DNA of 64,000 bases. Source: Nocardioidaceae bacterium (lineage in GTDB: Bacteria; Actinomycetota; Actinomycetes; Propionibacteriales; Nocardioidaceae). Position numbers and translations under genes: made by a program. The stretch is from assembly GCA_030655315.1 (NCBI GenBank), contig JAURVT010000033.1:29795-93794 (forward strand), given 5' to 3'. The notes below the pieces were generated by a model that worked only from the letters and a program-made list of their open reading frames with translations, was not told where the DNA came from and made no database searches. Below, one piece after another: positions 44,543 to 53,315 of the stretch. How positions within the stretch are numbered: position 1 is the first letter of the stretch; every line of letters begins with the position of its first letter.

Positions 44543-46101
44543 GCCAGGCCCAGCTCGCCGGCCCGCACCCGCGACCGCAGGCGGCCCTTGGCCACCTTGC
44601 CGGTGGCCGAGTGCGGCAGGGACTCGACGACCTCGAGGTCGCGGGGCCACTTGTACCGGGCCAGGCGGGTCTCGCACTGGGCGCCCACGGCGGCGAGCAC
44701 CTGCTCGCGCGAGACGTCGCCGGCGGGCACCACGTAGGCGCTGACGGCCTCGCCGCTGTGGGCGTCGTCGACGCCGATCACGGCGATCTCGGCGACCTCG
44801 GGCAGCTCGCCGAGCACCTCCTCGACCTCGCGCGGGTAGACGTTGAAGCCCGAGACGATGACCAGCTCCTGCAGCCGGTCGACCAGGACGAGGTCGCCGT
44901 CGTCGCCGACCAGGCCCACGTCGCCGGTGGCCCACCAACCGTCGGCACCGGGTCCGTCGGACGCGTCGGGCCAGTAGCCGCTGAACAGGTTGGGACCGCG
45001 CAGCCAGATCTCGCCCGGGTCGCCGCGGTGGGCCTCGCGCCCCGACACGTCGACGATCCTCAGGTCGAGGTCGACCACCGGGTGCCCCACGGACGAGGGG
45101 CGCGGCGGGCGGCTGCGGTCGCGGCCCGGCGAGACCACCGTGGCGGCGACGACGGGCGACGCCTCGGTCAGGCCGTAGCCCTGCTCGATGACGACGCCGG
45201 CCGAGGCCGCGAACTCCGCGGCGAGGTCGGGATCGAGCGGGGAGGCGCCGCTGAGGACGGTGCGCACGTGGGCGAACGACCCGCGCAGGTCGTCGCGGCC
45301 GGCCCAGGCCACGGCGACGGGTGGCGCGAGCGGCACGTTGGTGACGGCGTGGTCGCGGACGACGCCGAGGGTGCCCGCGGCGTCGAACCGGTCGACGAGC
45401 ACCAGCCGGGCGCCGGTGGCGAGCACCTGGCCCAGCACGCAGCTGAGGCCGTACACGTGGAACAGCGGCAGCAGCCCCAGCACGACGTCGTCGGCCTCCA
45501 TCACGGGCGGGTCGATGCGCGACACCTGGTCGACGTTGGCGAGCAGGGCGCGGTGGCTGAGCATCACGCCGCGCGGCGTGCCCGCGGTGCCCGAGGTGTA
45601 GAGCAGCGTCGCGAGGATCTCGGGGTCGGCCGGGCTCGGCGGGACGCCCGACCCCGGCGTCGCCGCGAGGTCGTCCCAGGCGGACTCCCCGTCGTGGACC
45701 TCGGCGTCGTGGACGACGACCGGCGGGCCGCCGTCGCCCAGCGCCTCGCGCACCAGCGCGACGGCCGGTCCCCCGGCCACGACCAGGCGCAGCCCGGCGT
45801 CGGAGGCGACCCGTGACACCTCACCGACCGCAGCCCGCGGGTTGATCGGCACGGCGACGACTCCGGCGCGGTGCGCGGCCAGGTAGGTGGCGACGAAGGC
45901 GACGGTGTTGGGCAGGGCCAGGCCGACCCGGTGCCCGGCGACGAGCCCCCGGGCCGAGAAGCCGCGGGCGACGGCGTCGACGGTGGCGTCGAGCTCGGCC
46001 CACGTGGCGGTGCGTCCGGTGCCGAAGGCCTCGACGAGGGCCACCGCGTCGGGCCGCTCCGCGGCGCGTCGACGGAGGAGGTCGCTGACGTTGGCGCTCA
46101 C
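44539..46101 (-). CDS. AMP-dependent acyl-CoA synthetase/ligase-like enzyme
   Basis: This 520-residue adenylate-forming enzyme has LLYTSGTAGTPRGVMLSH (P-loop), QGYGLTEASPV, WWATGDVGLVGDDGDLVLVDR and the C-terminal catalytic Lys in LPHSATGKVAKGRLR. The substrate is probably a fatty or aromatic carboxylic acid but cannot be fixed. The GTG at 46101 was chosen because upstream sequence is the antisense of the phosphatase gene. It is absent from the M. tuberculosis arrangement as I remember it, so it may be a lineage-specific insertion before the glutaredoxin. Confidence 0.9.
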   Translation of the reverse strand: MSANVSDLLRRRAAERPDAVALVEAFGTGRTATWAELDATVDAVARGFSARGLVAGHRVGLALPNTVAFVATYLAAHRAGVVAVPINPRAAVGEVSRVASDAGLRLVVAGGPAVALVREALGDGGPPVVVHDAEVHDGESAWDDLAATPGSGVPPSPADPEILATLLYTSGTAGTPRGVMLSHRALLANVDQVSRIDPPVMEADDVVLGLLPLFHVYGLSCVLGQVLATGARLVLVDRFDAAGTLGVVRDHAVTNVPLAPPVAVAWAGRDDLRGSFAHVRTVLSGASPLDPDLAAEFAASAGVVIEQGYGLTEASPVVAATVVSPGRDRSRPPRPSSVGHPVVDLDLRIVDVSGREAHRGDPGEIWLRGPNLFSGYWPDASDGPGADGWWATGDVGLVGDDGDLVLVDRLQELVIVSGFNVYPREVEEVLGELPEVAEIAVIGVDDAHSGEAVSAYVVPAGDVSREQVLAAVGAQCETRLARYKWPRDLEVVESLPHSATGKVAKGRLRSRVRAGELGLA

Positions 46102-46212
46102 GCCGTCGAGTCTTCCACACCGCCGGTATGCGCCCGGTCGCCGTGCGCGGGTGGTGCGGGACGCTCGCACCGGCCCACCGCCGGACGGACCGGCACGCCC
46201 TACCCTCGTGGC

Positions 46213-47100
46213 GTGTCCCGCGACCCGGCCGCCGAGCCACCCCTCAACCTGAGGTCGCGGTCGTCCCTGGCCGGTCAGGCCGCGGCGTCCGCGGCCGAGG
46301 TCGAGCACGCCCTCCAGGCGGCCCCCGACCCGGGCGCGGCCGCGTTCTTCGACGTCGACAACACCCTGATGAAGGGTGCGTCGCTGTTCCACCTGGCCCG
46401 CGGGCTGCACCGGCGCGAGTTCTTCACCGGACGCGACATCGCCCGGGCGGCCTGGCAGCAGGCCTGGTTCCGCGTCGTCGGCGTCGAGGACCCCGACCAC
46501 GTCGCCGAGGCCCGTGCCTCCGCGCTCGCCTTCATCGCGGGCCACCGGGTCGACGAGCTGGAGCAGGTCGTCCGCGAGATCTTCGACGAGCAGATGGCGC
46601 ACCGGATCTGGCCCGGCACCCGCGCGCTGGCCCAGATGCACCTCGACCGGGGGCAGCGGGTCTGGCTCGTCACGGCCGCGCCGGTCGAGGTCGCCCGCAC
46701 CATCGCGCACCGGCTCGGCCTGACCGGTGCGCTCGGCACGGTCGCCGAGAGCGTCGACGGCGTCTACACCGGCGCGCTGACGGGCCAGATGCTGCACGGC
46801 CCGGCCAAGGCGGACGCCGTCCGCGCCCTCGCCGAGCGGGAGGGACTCGACCTCGAGCGCTGCTCGGCCTACTCCGACTCGTCCAACGACCTCCCGATGC
46901 TCGGCCTGGTCGGCGACCCGTGCGCCGTCAACCCGGACGCGCGGCTGCGTGCCCACGCCCGTCGGAACGGCTGGCGGGTGCACGACTACCGGACCGGACG
47001 ACGGGCCGCGCGGGCCGGTCTCGCGGTCGCGGTCGGGTCCGGGACCGTGCTCGGCGCCTCGGCCGCTGCGACCGCCCTGCGGCGACGTCTGGGGACCTGA
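46213..47100 (+). CDS. HAD-IB family phosphatase (SerB1/CicA-like)
   Basis: This 295-residue protein has the HAD catalytic DxDxT in FFDVDNTLMKG, the Thr motif VTAAPVEVA, a conserved Lys in GPAKADAVRALA and the acidic motif YSDSSNDLPML. A C-terminal hydrophobic segment (about 265-285) may anchor it. Relatives are labelled phosphoserine phosphatase (SerB1) in mycobacteria, but lysophospholipid or other substrates are possible. It sits 75 bases upstream of the sigma factor gene. Confidence 0.88.
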   Translation: MSRDPAAEPPLNLRSRSSLAGQAAASAAEVEHALQAAPDPGAAAFFDVDNTLMKGASLFHLARGLHRREFFTGRDIARAAWQQAWFRVVGVEDPDHVAEARASALAFIAGHRVDELEQVVREIFDEQMAHRIWPGTRALAQMHLDRGQRVWLVTAAPVEVARTIAHRLGLTGALGTVAESVDGVYTGALTGQMLHGPAKADAVRALAEREGLDLERCSAYSDSSNDLPMLGLVGDPCAVNPDARLRAHARRNGWRVHDYRTGRRAARAGLAVAVGSGTVLGASAAATALRRRLGT

Positions 47101-47175
47101 TCGACGATCTCCCGTGACGTGCGCCTGCCCCCTGGCTACGATCGGGGGACGACGGCTCCAGGGAGGGGCGAGCAC

Positions 47176-47883
47176 GTGATCGGGTCCTGGGGGCTGCTGC
47201 GCGCCACGGTGCTGCGCCTGCACGACCGCCCGGCCACGTCCGCCGGCGACCTCGCGCTCCTGATGTCGATCGCCGACACGTCCGCGGTCACCAGCGCCGG
47301 CGGTGGCGGAACGGACCCGGCGGGCGACCCGCGGGCGACGCGCCTGCGCGCCCTGGTCGAGCTCGCGTGCGGGGGCGACGCCGAGGCGTTCGGGCAGCTC
47401 TACGACCACTACCTGCCGGGCGTGTTCCGCTTCGTCTACTACCGGGTGAGCTCACGGACGCTGGCCGAGGACCTGACCAGCGAGACGTTCACCCGGGCCC
47501 TGCGCTCGATCGGACGCTACGAGTGGCAGGGCAAGGACTTCGGCGCCTGGCTGACCACGATCGCGCGCAACATCGTCACCGACCACTACAAGTCGAGCCG
47601 GAACCGCCTCGAGGTCGTCACCGAGGAGGCGCCCGAGACCGGGCCCGTCCAGCCCGGCCCCGAGGACGAGGTGCTGGAGTCTCTCACCAACGCCGTCCTG
47701 ATGGACGCCGTGCGGGCCCTGCCCGACGAGCAGCGTGACTGCCTGCTGATGCGCTTCGTCCAGGACATGACGATCTCGCAGACCGCCGAGGCCCTCGGTC
47801 GCTCCGAGGGCGCCGTCAAGCAGCTGCAGCTGCGGGCCGTGCGCCGCCTGGCCCGCGAGGTCCCCCGCGAGGCCGTGACGTGA
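47176..47883 (+). CDS. bldN: BldN-like ECF RNA polymerase sigma factor
   Basis: This 235-residue sigma-70 family protein has region 2 from LYDHYLPGVFRFVYYRV to WLTTIARNIVTDHYKSS and region 4 with LPDEQRDCLLMRFVQDMTISQTAEALGRSEGAVKQL. A non-conserved N-terminal extension of about 60 residues is also typical of BldN. The next gene is an RsbN-like DUF5667 protein, and the distal neighbours match the bldN region of Streptomyces. The GTG at 47176 follows GGGAGGGG by 7 bases. BldN controls the morphology genes chp and rdl in Streptomyces; in this organism the regulon is unknown. Confidence 0.85.
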   Translation: MIGSWGLLRATVLRLHDRPATSAGDLALLMSIADTSAVTSAGGGGTDPAGDPRATRLRALVELACGGDAEAFGQLYDHYLPGVFRFVYYRVSSRTLAEDLTSETFTRALRSIGRYEWQGKDFGAWLTTIARNIVTDHYKSSRNRLEVVTEEAPETGPVQPGPEDEVLESLTNAVLMDAVRALPDEQRDCLLMRFVQDMTISQTAEALGRSEGAVKQLQLRAVRRLAREVPREAVT

Positions 47884-47909
47884 TGCCCGTCGCCGTCTGG
47901 TCGTCCTCC

Positions 47910-47938
47910 CGTAACCCCGTGGCCCCACGCGTCGTTGA
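47910..47938 (+). promoter_or_regulatory. Predicted BldN-type promoter of the RsbN-like gene
   Basis: CGTAAC (47910-47915), 17 bases, then CGTTGA (47933-47938) match the -35 and -10 elements recalled for sigma BldN promoters in Streptomyces. A start of transcription near 47945 would give a leader of about 70 bases before the ATG at 48017. It fits a loop in which the sigma factor drives its own antagonist. Confidence 0.65.
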
Positions 47939-48016
47939 TGCAGTGACAGGGCCCGCTCGGGCCCGCACGCGGCGGCTCGGCACCGACGCGCAGGGAACCA
48001 GACAGGGCGACGGACG

Positions 48017-49165
48017 ATGAGACGGCACCAGCGGCAGCAGGCACGCGCGGAGGCGCTGGCACGCGCCCTCGACGGGCGACCGGTCCGCGACGACGTCCTC
48101 GCCCGCGAGAGCGAGGAGCTCGTCCGCTACGCCGAGGCCATCCTCCGCTCCGCGCACCCCGAGCCCGACCCCACCTTCGCCTCCGACCTCCGCGCGAGCC
48201 TGATGACGCAGGCACCCGCCGCGCTCGGCACGTCGGGCGTCGTCGTCCACGTCCGCCCGGTCGAGGACGCCCCCACCTCCTCGCGCCACCGCGTCCGCAC
48301 GCTCGTGGCGGCCGTGACGGTCGCCGCCGCCTCGTTCGGGCTGGTCGCCACCAGCGCCCAGGCCATCCCCGGCGAGACCCTCTACCCCGTCAAGCAGGGC
48401 GTCGAGCGGGTCGAGCTGGCCCTCGAGCGCGGCCCCGTCGGAACGGGGCGCAAGCAGCTCGAGCTCGCCTCCGAGCGTCTCGACGAGGTCGACGCGCTCG
48501 CCACCCGGGGCATCTCGCGCCGCGAGGCGCCGCTGGTCGACACCGCGCTCGCGGAGTTCACCCGCCGGGCCCGCGCCGGCTCCGAGGCCCTGCTGGGCGC
48601 GTACGGCCGTGACGGCGACGCCGCCGCAGCTGCCCGCGTCGACGCGTTCACGGCGCGCTCGACCCGCACGATCGAGTCGCTCCAGGACCGGCTGCCAGCG
48701 TCGGCCGCGGCTCCACTGGCGTCGGCCGCCGCCGCGGTGGTCGGCATCGCCGACGACACCAGCCAGGTGTGCCAGGACTGCTCCCCCACCGCGCCGAGCC
48801 AGCCGGGGCGCGACATCTCGGCGCTGCCCACCGACCCGCCCGTCGTGCAGGGGCCGGCACCCAGCGCCGCGGCCCCGTCGGCACCGGCCGCGGGCGCACC
48901 GTCGGCCAGCGCCGCGCCGTCGGCCCAGCCGTCGTCGCCGGCGCCTACCACCCCCGCGCCCACGCCGAGCACCGAGGTGACCGCGCCCGTCGTGCCGGTG
49001 CCGATCCTGCCCGACCCGGTCCGCGCGCTCACGCCGCTGCTCGAGGGGATCCTCGACCCCTCGCCCACCACGCCGCCCGCGAGCGAGCCGCTGGGACCGA
49101 TCCCGGGCGTCGTCGAGGACCTGCTCGGCGGGGGCGGCCAGCCCACCACCGAGCCGACGCCGTAG
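48017..49165 (+). CDS. rsbN: DUF5667-domain membrane protein, RsbN-like anti-sigma factor
   Basis: This 382-residue protein has a charged cytoplasmic N-terminus (1-92) that would bind the sigma factor, a membrane helix (about 93-115), and an extracellular DUF5667 domain beginning IPGETLYPVKQGVERVELAL. A long Ala/Pro/Ser/Thr-rich tail follows. It lies 133 bases after the BldN-like gene, behind a BldN-type promoter. The anti-sigma function is inferred from position and from the Streptomyces BldN/RsbN pair. Confidence 0.75.
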   Translation: MRRHQRQQARAEALARALDGRPVRDDVLARESEELVRYAEAILRSAHPEPDPTFASDLRASLMTQAPAALGTSGVVVHVRPVEDAPTSSRHRVRTLVAAVTVAAASFGLVATSAQAIPGETLYPVKQGVERVELALERGPVGTGRKQLELASERLDEVDALATRGISRREAPLVDTALAEFTRRARAGSEALLGAYGRDGDAAAAARVDAFTARSTRTIESLQDRLPASAAAPLASAAAAVVGIADDTSQVCQDCSPTAPSQPGRDISALPTDPPVVQGPAPSAAAPSAPAAGAPSASAAPSAQPSSPAPTTPAPTPSTEVTAPVVPVPILPDPVRALTPLLEGILDPSPTTPPASEPLGPIPGVVEDLLGGGGQPTTEPTP

Positions 49166-49196
49166 CGGCTCGGCCCGCAGGAGCGGGTGCCGCGCC

Positions 49197-50417
49197 CTAG
49201 AGGAAGGGGTGCCCGCGGTCGACGAGCAGCGAGTAGAGCGTCTGCTGGATGGTCTCGCGCACCTGGTCGGTGACGTTGAAGACGAGCATCGGGTCGTCGG
49301 CGGCGTCGGCCGGGTAGGCGTCGGTGCGGATCGGCTCGCCGAACTCGATGATCCACTTGCTGGGCAGCGGGATCAGGCCGAGCGGCCCGAGCAGCGGGAA
49401 GAACGGCGTGATCGGGATGTACGGCAGGCCCAGCAGGCGCGCGAGCGACGGGATGTTGCCGACGAGCGGGTAGATCTCCTCGGCGCCGACGATCGAGACC
49501 GGGACGATGGGCACCTGGGTGCGCATCGCCGCCGACACGAAGCCGCCGCGGCCGAACCGCTGCAGCTTGTAGCGCTCGGAGTAGGGCTTGCCGATGCCCT
49601 TGAAGCCCTCGGGCCAGACACCGGCGATGTGGCCGGCGCGCAGCAGCCGCTCGGCGTCCTCGTTGCAGGCGAGCGTGGCGCCGGTCTTGCGGGCCAGCTG
49701 CCCCACGAACGGCAGGTCGAAGACGAGGTCGGCGCCCAGCAGGCGCAGGTTGCGGTGCGCGTGGTCCTTGACGGCCAGGCCGGTGACGGCGGCGTCGATC
49801 GGCACCGTGCCCGAGTGGTTGGCGACGATCAGCGCGCCGCCCTCGTCGGGGATGTTGTCGGCTCCGCGGACCTCGACCCGGAACCACTTCTCCGCGACCG
49901 GACGCAGCGCGGCGAGGAGGATCTCCTGGACCTGCGGGTCGAGCCCGAAGACGTCGATCTCGTAGTCGCCGCCCAGCCGGCGGCGCAGCGCGGCCACCAT
50001 CTCGGCGGCACGGCGCTCCCAGTCCTCGCCCAGCACCTGGCGGGCGCCGTCGAGCAGGGCCGAGACCAGCTCCTCGAGGGGGATGCGCTGCGCGCCGCGG
50101 GGCGCGGTGGTGGCGCGGGGCTCGTGGGCGGCCCGGGGCGGGACGTCGTCGACGAACGACTCCTCGGACACCGGCGCCGTCGTGACGACGGGGTCGGGCT
50201 CGGCCGCGGGCTCGCCGACCGCTGCGGGGCGGAGGGCGTCGTCGACGGGCGCGGGACGTCGCGGCGTGCCCGGACGTCGCGCGCCGCCGGCGGGGGCGAG
50301 CGAGCGGGCCGCCGAGGAGGGCGAGGCCGACCGGCTGCCGCGTCCGGGGCGGCCGCGGGTGCCGATGGGGACGACGTCGGCGACCTCGTCGGCGCCCTGG
50401 GCGGCGGGATCAACCAC
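49197..50417 (-). CDS. PlsC-type lysophospholipid acyltransferase family protein
   Basis: The protein has 406 residues. The first 130 or so are Arg/Pro/Ala-rich and low complexity. The acyltransferase part has VANHSGTVPIDA, which spaces His and Asp by six residues rather than the classic four, then GVWPEGFKGIGK (EG motif) and VPIVPVSIVGAEEIYP. In mycobacteria the equivalent gene also lies between the SerB1-like and epimerase genes. It probably acylates a glycerol phosphate or lysolipid at the membrane. It overlaps the epimerase gene by 8 bases. Confidence 0.88.
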   Translation of the reverse strand: MVDPAAQGADEVADVVPIGTRGRPGRGSRSASPSSAARSLAPAGGARRPGTPRRPAPVDDALRPAAVGEPAAEPDPVVTTAPVSEESFVDDVPPRAAHEPRATTAPRGAQRIPLEELVSALLDGARQVLGEDWERRAAEMVAALRRRLGGDYEIDVFGLDPQVQEILLAALRPVAEKWFRVEVRGADNIPDEGGALIVANHSGTVPIDAAVTGLAVKDHAHRNLRLLGADLVFDLPFVGQLARKTGATLACNEDAERLLRAGHIAGVWPEGFKGIGKPYSERYKLQRFGRGGFVSAAMRTQVPIVPVSIVGAEEIYPLVGNIPSLARLLGLPYIPITPFFPLLGPLGLIPLPSKWIIEFGEPIRTDAYPADAADDPMLVFNVTDQVRETIQQTLYSLLVDRGHPFL

Positions 50418-51378
50418 GGTGTCCTCCGACGGCGGCGAGCAGGCCCGGAGCGACGCCGTCGGCGAACTCCGCGAGCGTCTGCGGGGTGGTGTAGCGGGGC
50501 TCGTAGCCGAAGAGGTCGCGCAGGGCCGCGGTGTCGGCCACCCGTCCGTAGGTGAGCAGCCGGCTGAGCTCGGGGGTGAACCGCGAGCCCATCTGGCGCA
50601 CCAGGCGGTAGGTCAGCGACGTGAAGCCCACCGACGGCAGCCGCACGAGCGGCCGTCCGAGCCGGCGCGCGGCCTGCGACACGGTGGTGACCTCGTCGCC
50701 CACCACGTTGTAGGTGCCGGGACGGTCCTCGAGCGTGGCGAGGCGCAGCGTCTCGATCGCGTCGTGCGGGTGCAGGAACTGCAGGCGCGGGTCGTAGCCG
50801 AGGACGGCCGGCAGCGCGGGCAGGCTGAAGTAGTCGCCGAACGCCGAGCGGACGTGCGGGCTGAGGATGGTGCCGAGTCGCAGCGTCGTGACGACGGCGT
50901 CGGGGCGTCGGCGCGCGAAGCCGCGGGTGTAGCCCTCGACCTCGACGGCGTCCTTGGGGAACCCGGTCCGGACGCCGGCCCGCGGCGACATCGACTCGGT
51001 GAACATCGCCGGGTCGCGCGGCGAGGTGCCGTAGACGGCCGTCGAGGACTGCAGGACGAGCTTGCGCACCTGCGGTGCCGCCTGGCACGCGGCCAGGAGC
51101 TGCATCGTGCCGATGACGTTGGTCTCCTTGACCGAGCCGCGGTTGCTCGAGCCGAGGTTCATGTGGACGACGGTGTCGACGTCCTCGACGGCGATCACCT
51201 TGCCCACCACCGGGGTGCGGATGTCGGCGCGGACGAACTTCACGCCCCGCAGGTCACCGGCGGGCGGAACGACGTCGAGGCCGACGACCCGGTCGACCTC
51301 CGGGTTGCCGGCCAGGGTGCGTGCGAACAGCGCACCGAGGTCGCGTGCGACCCCGGTGACCAGGACGACGCGACCCAT
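50410..51378 (-). CDS. NAD-dependent epimerase/dehydratase (extended SDR)
   Basis: This 322-residue Rossmann protein begins RVVLVTGVARDLGALFA. The glycine motif is GVARDLG, a loose form of GxxGxxG. The catalytic region has VLQSSTAVYGTSPRD (Ser, with YG). A C-terminal VVGDEVTTVSQAARRLGRP segment is typical of sugar-nucleotide epimerase relatives. The substrate is unknown; it corresponds to GalE2-like Rv0501 in position. It is translationally coupled to the acyltransferase gene. Confidence 0.85.
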   Translation of the reverse strand: MGRVVLVTGVARDLGALFARTLAGNPEVDRVVGLDVVPPAGDLRGVKFVRADIRTPVVGKVIAVEDVDTVVHMNLGSSNRGSVKETNVIGTMQLLAACQAAPQVRKLVLQSSTAVYGTSPRDPAMFTESMSPRAGVRTGFPKDAVEVEGYTRGFARRRPDAVVTTLRLGTILSPHVRSAFGDYFSLPALPAVLGYDPRLQFLHPHDAIETLRLATLEDRPGTYNVVGDEVTTVSQAARRLGRPLVRLPSVGFTSLTYRLVRQMGSRFTPELSRLLTYGRVADTAALRDLFGYEPRYTTPQTLAEFADGVAPGLLAAVGGHRG

Positions 51379-51381
51379 CGA

Positions 51382-51483
51382 CTACTTCCCGAGACGACGG
51401 CGCTGGACGCGCGTGCGCTTGAGGAGCTTGCGGTGCTTCTTCTTCGCCATCCGCTTGCGGCGCTTCTTGACTACAGAACCCAC
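51382..51483 (-). CDS. 30S ribosomal protein bS22 (AURKAIP1/COX24-type)
   Basis: This 33-residue, extremely basic peptide starts [19 protein letters not shown] and ends RRRLGK. It matches the actinobacterial small ribosomal protein bS22 and has the same position next to the epimerase and HTH genes as in mycobacteria and Streptomyces. The GTG start has AAGGTGA upstream. It lies 3 bases from the epimerase start. Confidence 0.93.
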   Translation of the reverse strand: MGSVVKKRRKRMAKKKHRKLLKRTRVQRRRLGK

Positions 51484-51620
51484 GAGTCACCTTCACGTTC
51501 ACGTTCGCTGGAACCGGCACGACACCGGCGTCGGCCCAGCCTACGGCCTTCAGGCACGAAGAACCCATTCGGGGTTCAGGGATCAGACATCGCGACGAGG
51601 CGGCGGCACCGCGGACCAAT

Positions 51621-51699
51621 CACCACGTTCACGTGGTAGTTGGTGCGAAGCATGGGAGATCTCCCGCGCTTCGGACCAGTTACCACGTGAACGTGGTAG
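51621..51699. repeat. Composite palindrome A4 (full three-part form)
   Basis: ACCACGT-TC-ACGTGGT (51622-51637), an AGATCT-centred 28-bp arm pair (51646-51673, one mismatch) and TACCACGT-GA-ACGTGGTA (51681-51698) form one large near-palindrome. It lies between the HTH gene 3' end and the bS22 gene 5' end, all on the minus strand. It is therefore the only copy not between convergent genes. Confidence 0.9.
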
Positions 51700-51740
51700 A
51701 TGATCGACGCGCCGAGCCGCCGGTCGGGATGCCGGACGTT

Positions 51741-51926
51741 CTAGCCGGCTTGGAAGTAGGACTTCTTGAGGTACTCGTCCACCGCGTGCTCGGGGACGCG
51801 GAACGACCGCCCCACACGCACGGCCTCGAGGTCGCCACCGTGCACGAGCCGGTAGACGGTCATCTTGGACACGCGCATCTGGGTGGCCACCTCGGCCACG
51901 GTCAGGAACTTCACGCTGTCTGGCAT
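51741..51926 (-). CDS. Excisionase-family helix-turn-helix DNA-binding protein (BdtA-like)
   Basis: This 61-residue protein has the MerR/excisionase-type winged HTH: LTVAEVATQMRVSKMTVYRLVHGG, then GRSFRVPEHAVDEYLKKS. It is the chromosomal, conserved version found near proC and bldN in actinobacteria, not a phage excisionase. ATG at 51926 (AGGG 8 bases upstream) or GTG at 51929 could be used. The target is unknown. Confidence 0.88.
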   Translation of the reverse strand: MPDSVKFLTVAEVATQMRVSKMTVYRLVHGGDLEAVRVGRSFRVPEHAVDEYLKKSYFQAG

Positions 51927-52103
51927 CACTCACGCCCTGTCTGGACTCGCGCGCCCCTCGGGCTTCCCCTCCGAGGGTTCAACGGGCGTGTCTGGTGTGA
52001 GAGTAGTGCTCGGTGGGGCGTGTGCGAAAGCCGAACAGCAATGTCCGCTGACGTCGGGTGGACGATTCGCGGGTGTTCGGCGGGGTTCGTCCCGCGTGGC
52101 GCT

Positions 52104-53282
52104 CTACGGCAGCGGGTCGAGACCGTGGTACGGGAACACCTCGTGGCGTGCGGCGGTGATGCAGCGGTCCAGCCAGCTGGCCGGGTCGTAGCCCGCGTCG
52201 AAGTCCTTGTAGGCGACGTCCTGGCCGTCGCTGAGGGTCACCGGGCCCGGCTTGCCGCGCATCTCGGCGACGCGTGCGGACCACTCGGGCGGGCACGGGG
52301 TGTCGGCGGGCAGGGGCGCGCCGGCGACCATCGCGAGCAGGTGCGTCCAGGCCCGCGGGACGACGTCGAGCACCGAGTAGCCGCCACCGCCGGTCGCCAC
52401 CCAGCGTCCGCCGCACAGCTCCTGGGCGAGGTCGGCGAGCACGAGGTAGGACGCGCGCTGGCCGTCGACGCTGAGCATCAGGTTGGTCAGCGGGTCGTCC
52501 ATGTGGGAGTCGCACCCGTGCTGGGTCACGATGATCTCGGGCCGGAAGGCACGGAGCACCGGCGGGACGACGGCGTGGAACGCGCGCAGCCAGCCGGCGT
52601 CCGTGGTGCCCGGGGGCAGCGCGACGTTGACCGACGACCCCTCGGCGCCGGGTCCGCCGACCTCGGTGGGCAGCCCGGTGCCGGGGAACAGCGTCTGGGG
52701 TCCCTCGTGCACCGAGACGGTGAGCACGCGCGGGTCGTCGTAGAAGATGTGCTGCACGCCGTCGCCGTGGTGGGCGTCGATGTCGACGTAGGCGACGCGC
52801 TGCGCGCCCTGCTCGAGCAGCCAGTGGATCGCGACGGCGACGTCGTTGTAGATGCAGAAGCCGCTGGCGACGCCGGGCATCGCGTGGTGCAGGCCGCCGC
52901 TGATGCTGACCGCACGCGGTGACAGGCCCGTCCACACCTGGCGCGCCGCCTCGAGCGTCGCGCCGGCGATCAGGGCGCTGGCGTCGTGCATGCCGGCGAA
53001 GGTGGGGTTGTCGGAGCTGCCGAGACCCACCGACAGGTCGGTGTCGTCGCTGCTGCGGATGGCCTTGACGGCGTCGACGTAGTGCCGGGAGTGCACCGCG
53101 AGCAGCTGCTCGTCGGTGGCCGGCTCGGGCACCACCGTCGTGAGCGACTCGGGCTCCAGCAGGCCCAGCTCGTCGGCCAGCGACATCGTCAGCTCGACGC
53201 GGACGGGGGCCATCGGGTGGCCGAGCCCGAAGTCGTACTCGGTGAGCCGTTCGTCGAACACGACGCTGGCGGTGTCGCTCAT
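52104..53282 (-). CDS. acuC: AcuC-like histone deacetylase-family protein
   Basis: This 392-residue class I/II HDAC-family hydrolase contains LHHAMPGVASGFCIYNDVAVAI, YVDIDAHHGDGVQ (metal-binding Asp and the catalytic His pair), a DSHMDDPLTN segment and GGGGYSV. AcuC-type enzymes deacetylate proteins such as acetyl-CoA synthetase or small molecules; no acsA is nearby. It ends 174 bases from the HTH gene and is upstream of it on the same strand. Confidence 0.9.
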   Translation of the reverse strand: MSDTASVVFDERLTEYDFGLGHPMAPVRVELTMSLADELGLLEPESLTTVVPEPATDEQLLAVHSRHYVDAVKAIRSSDDTDLSVGLGSSDNPTFAGMHDASALIAGATLEAARQVWTGLSPRAVSISGGLHHAMPGVASGFCIYNDVAVAIHWLLEQGAQRVAYVDIDAHHGDGVQHIFYDDPRVLTVSVHEGPQTLFPGTGLPTEVGGPGAEGSSVNVALPPGTTDAGWLRAFHAVVPPVLRAFRPEIIVTQHGCDSHMDDPLTNLMLSVDGQRASYLVLADLAQELCGGRWVATGGGGYSVLDVVPRAWTHLLAMVAGAPLPADTPCPPEWSARVAEMRGKPGPVTLSDGQDVAYKDFDAGYDPASWLDRCITAARHEVFPYHGLDPLP

Positions 53283-53315
53283 GTCGAGCAGCCTAGTGCG
53301 CGCCCGTGACGGGCC

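Noticed and set aside
47103..47130. A fifth A-type palindrome, from the GATCTCCCGTG string after the HAD phosphatase gene
   Set aside because: Only half of the core is present, with no matching left arm and no CACGT box; it is likely chance or a very old remnant.
51741..51926. Prophage or integrative element, because of an excisionase-type HTH gene
   Set aside because: No integrase, attachment repeats or phage genes are near, and this gene is part of conserved actinobacterial synteny.
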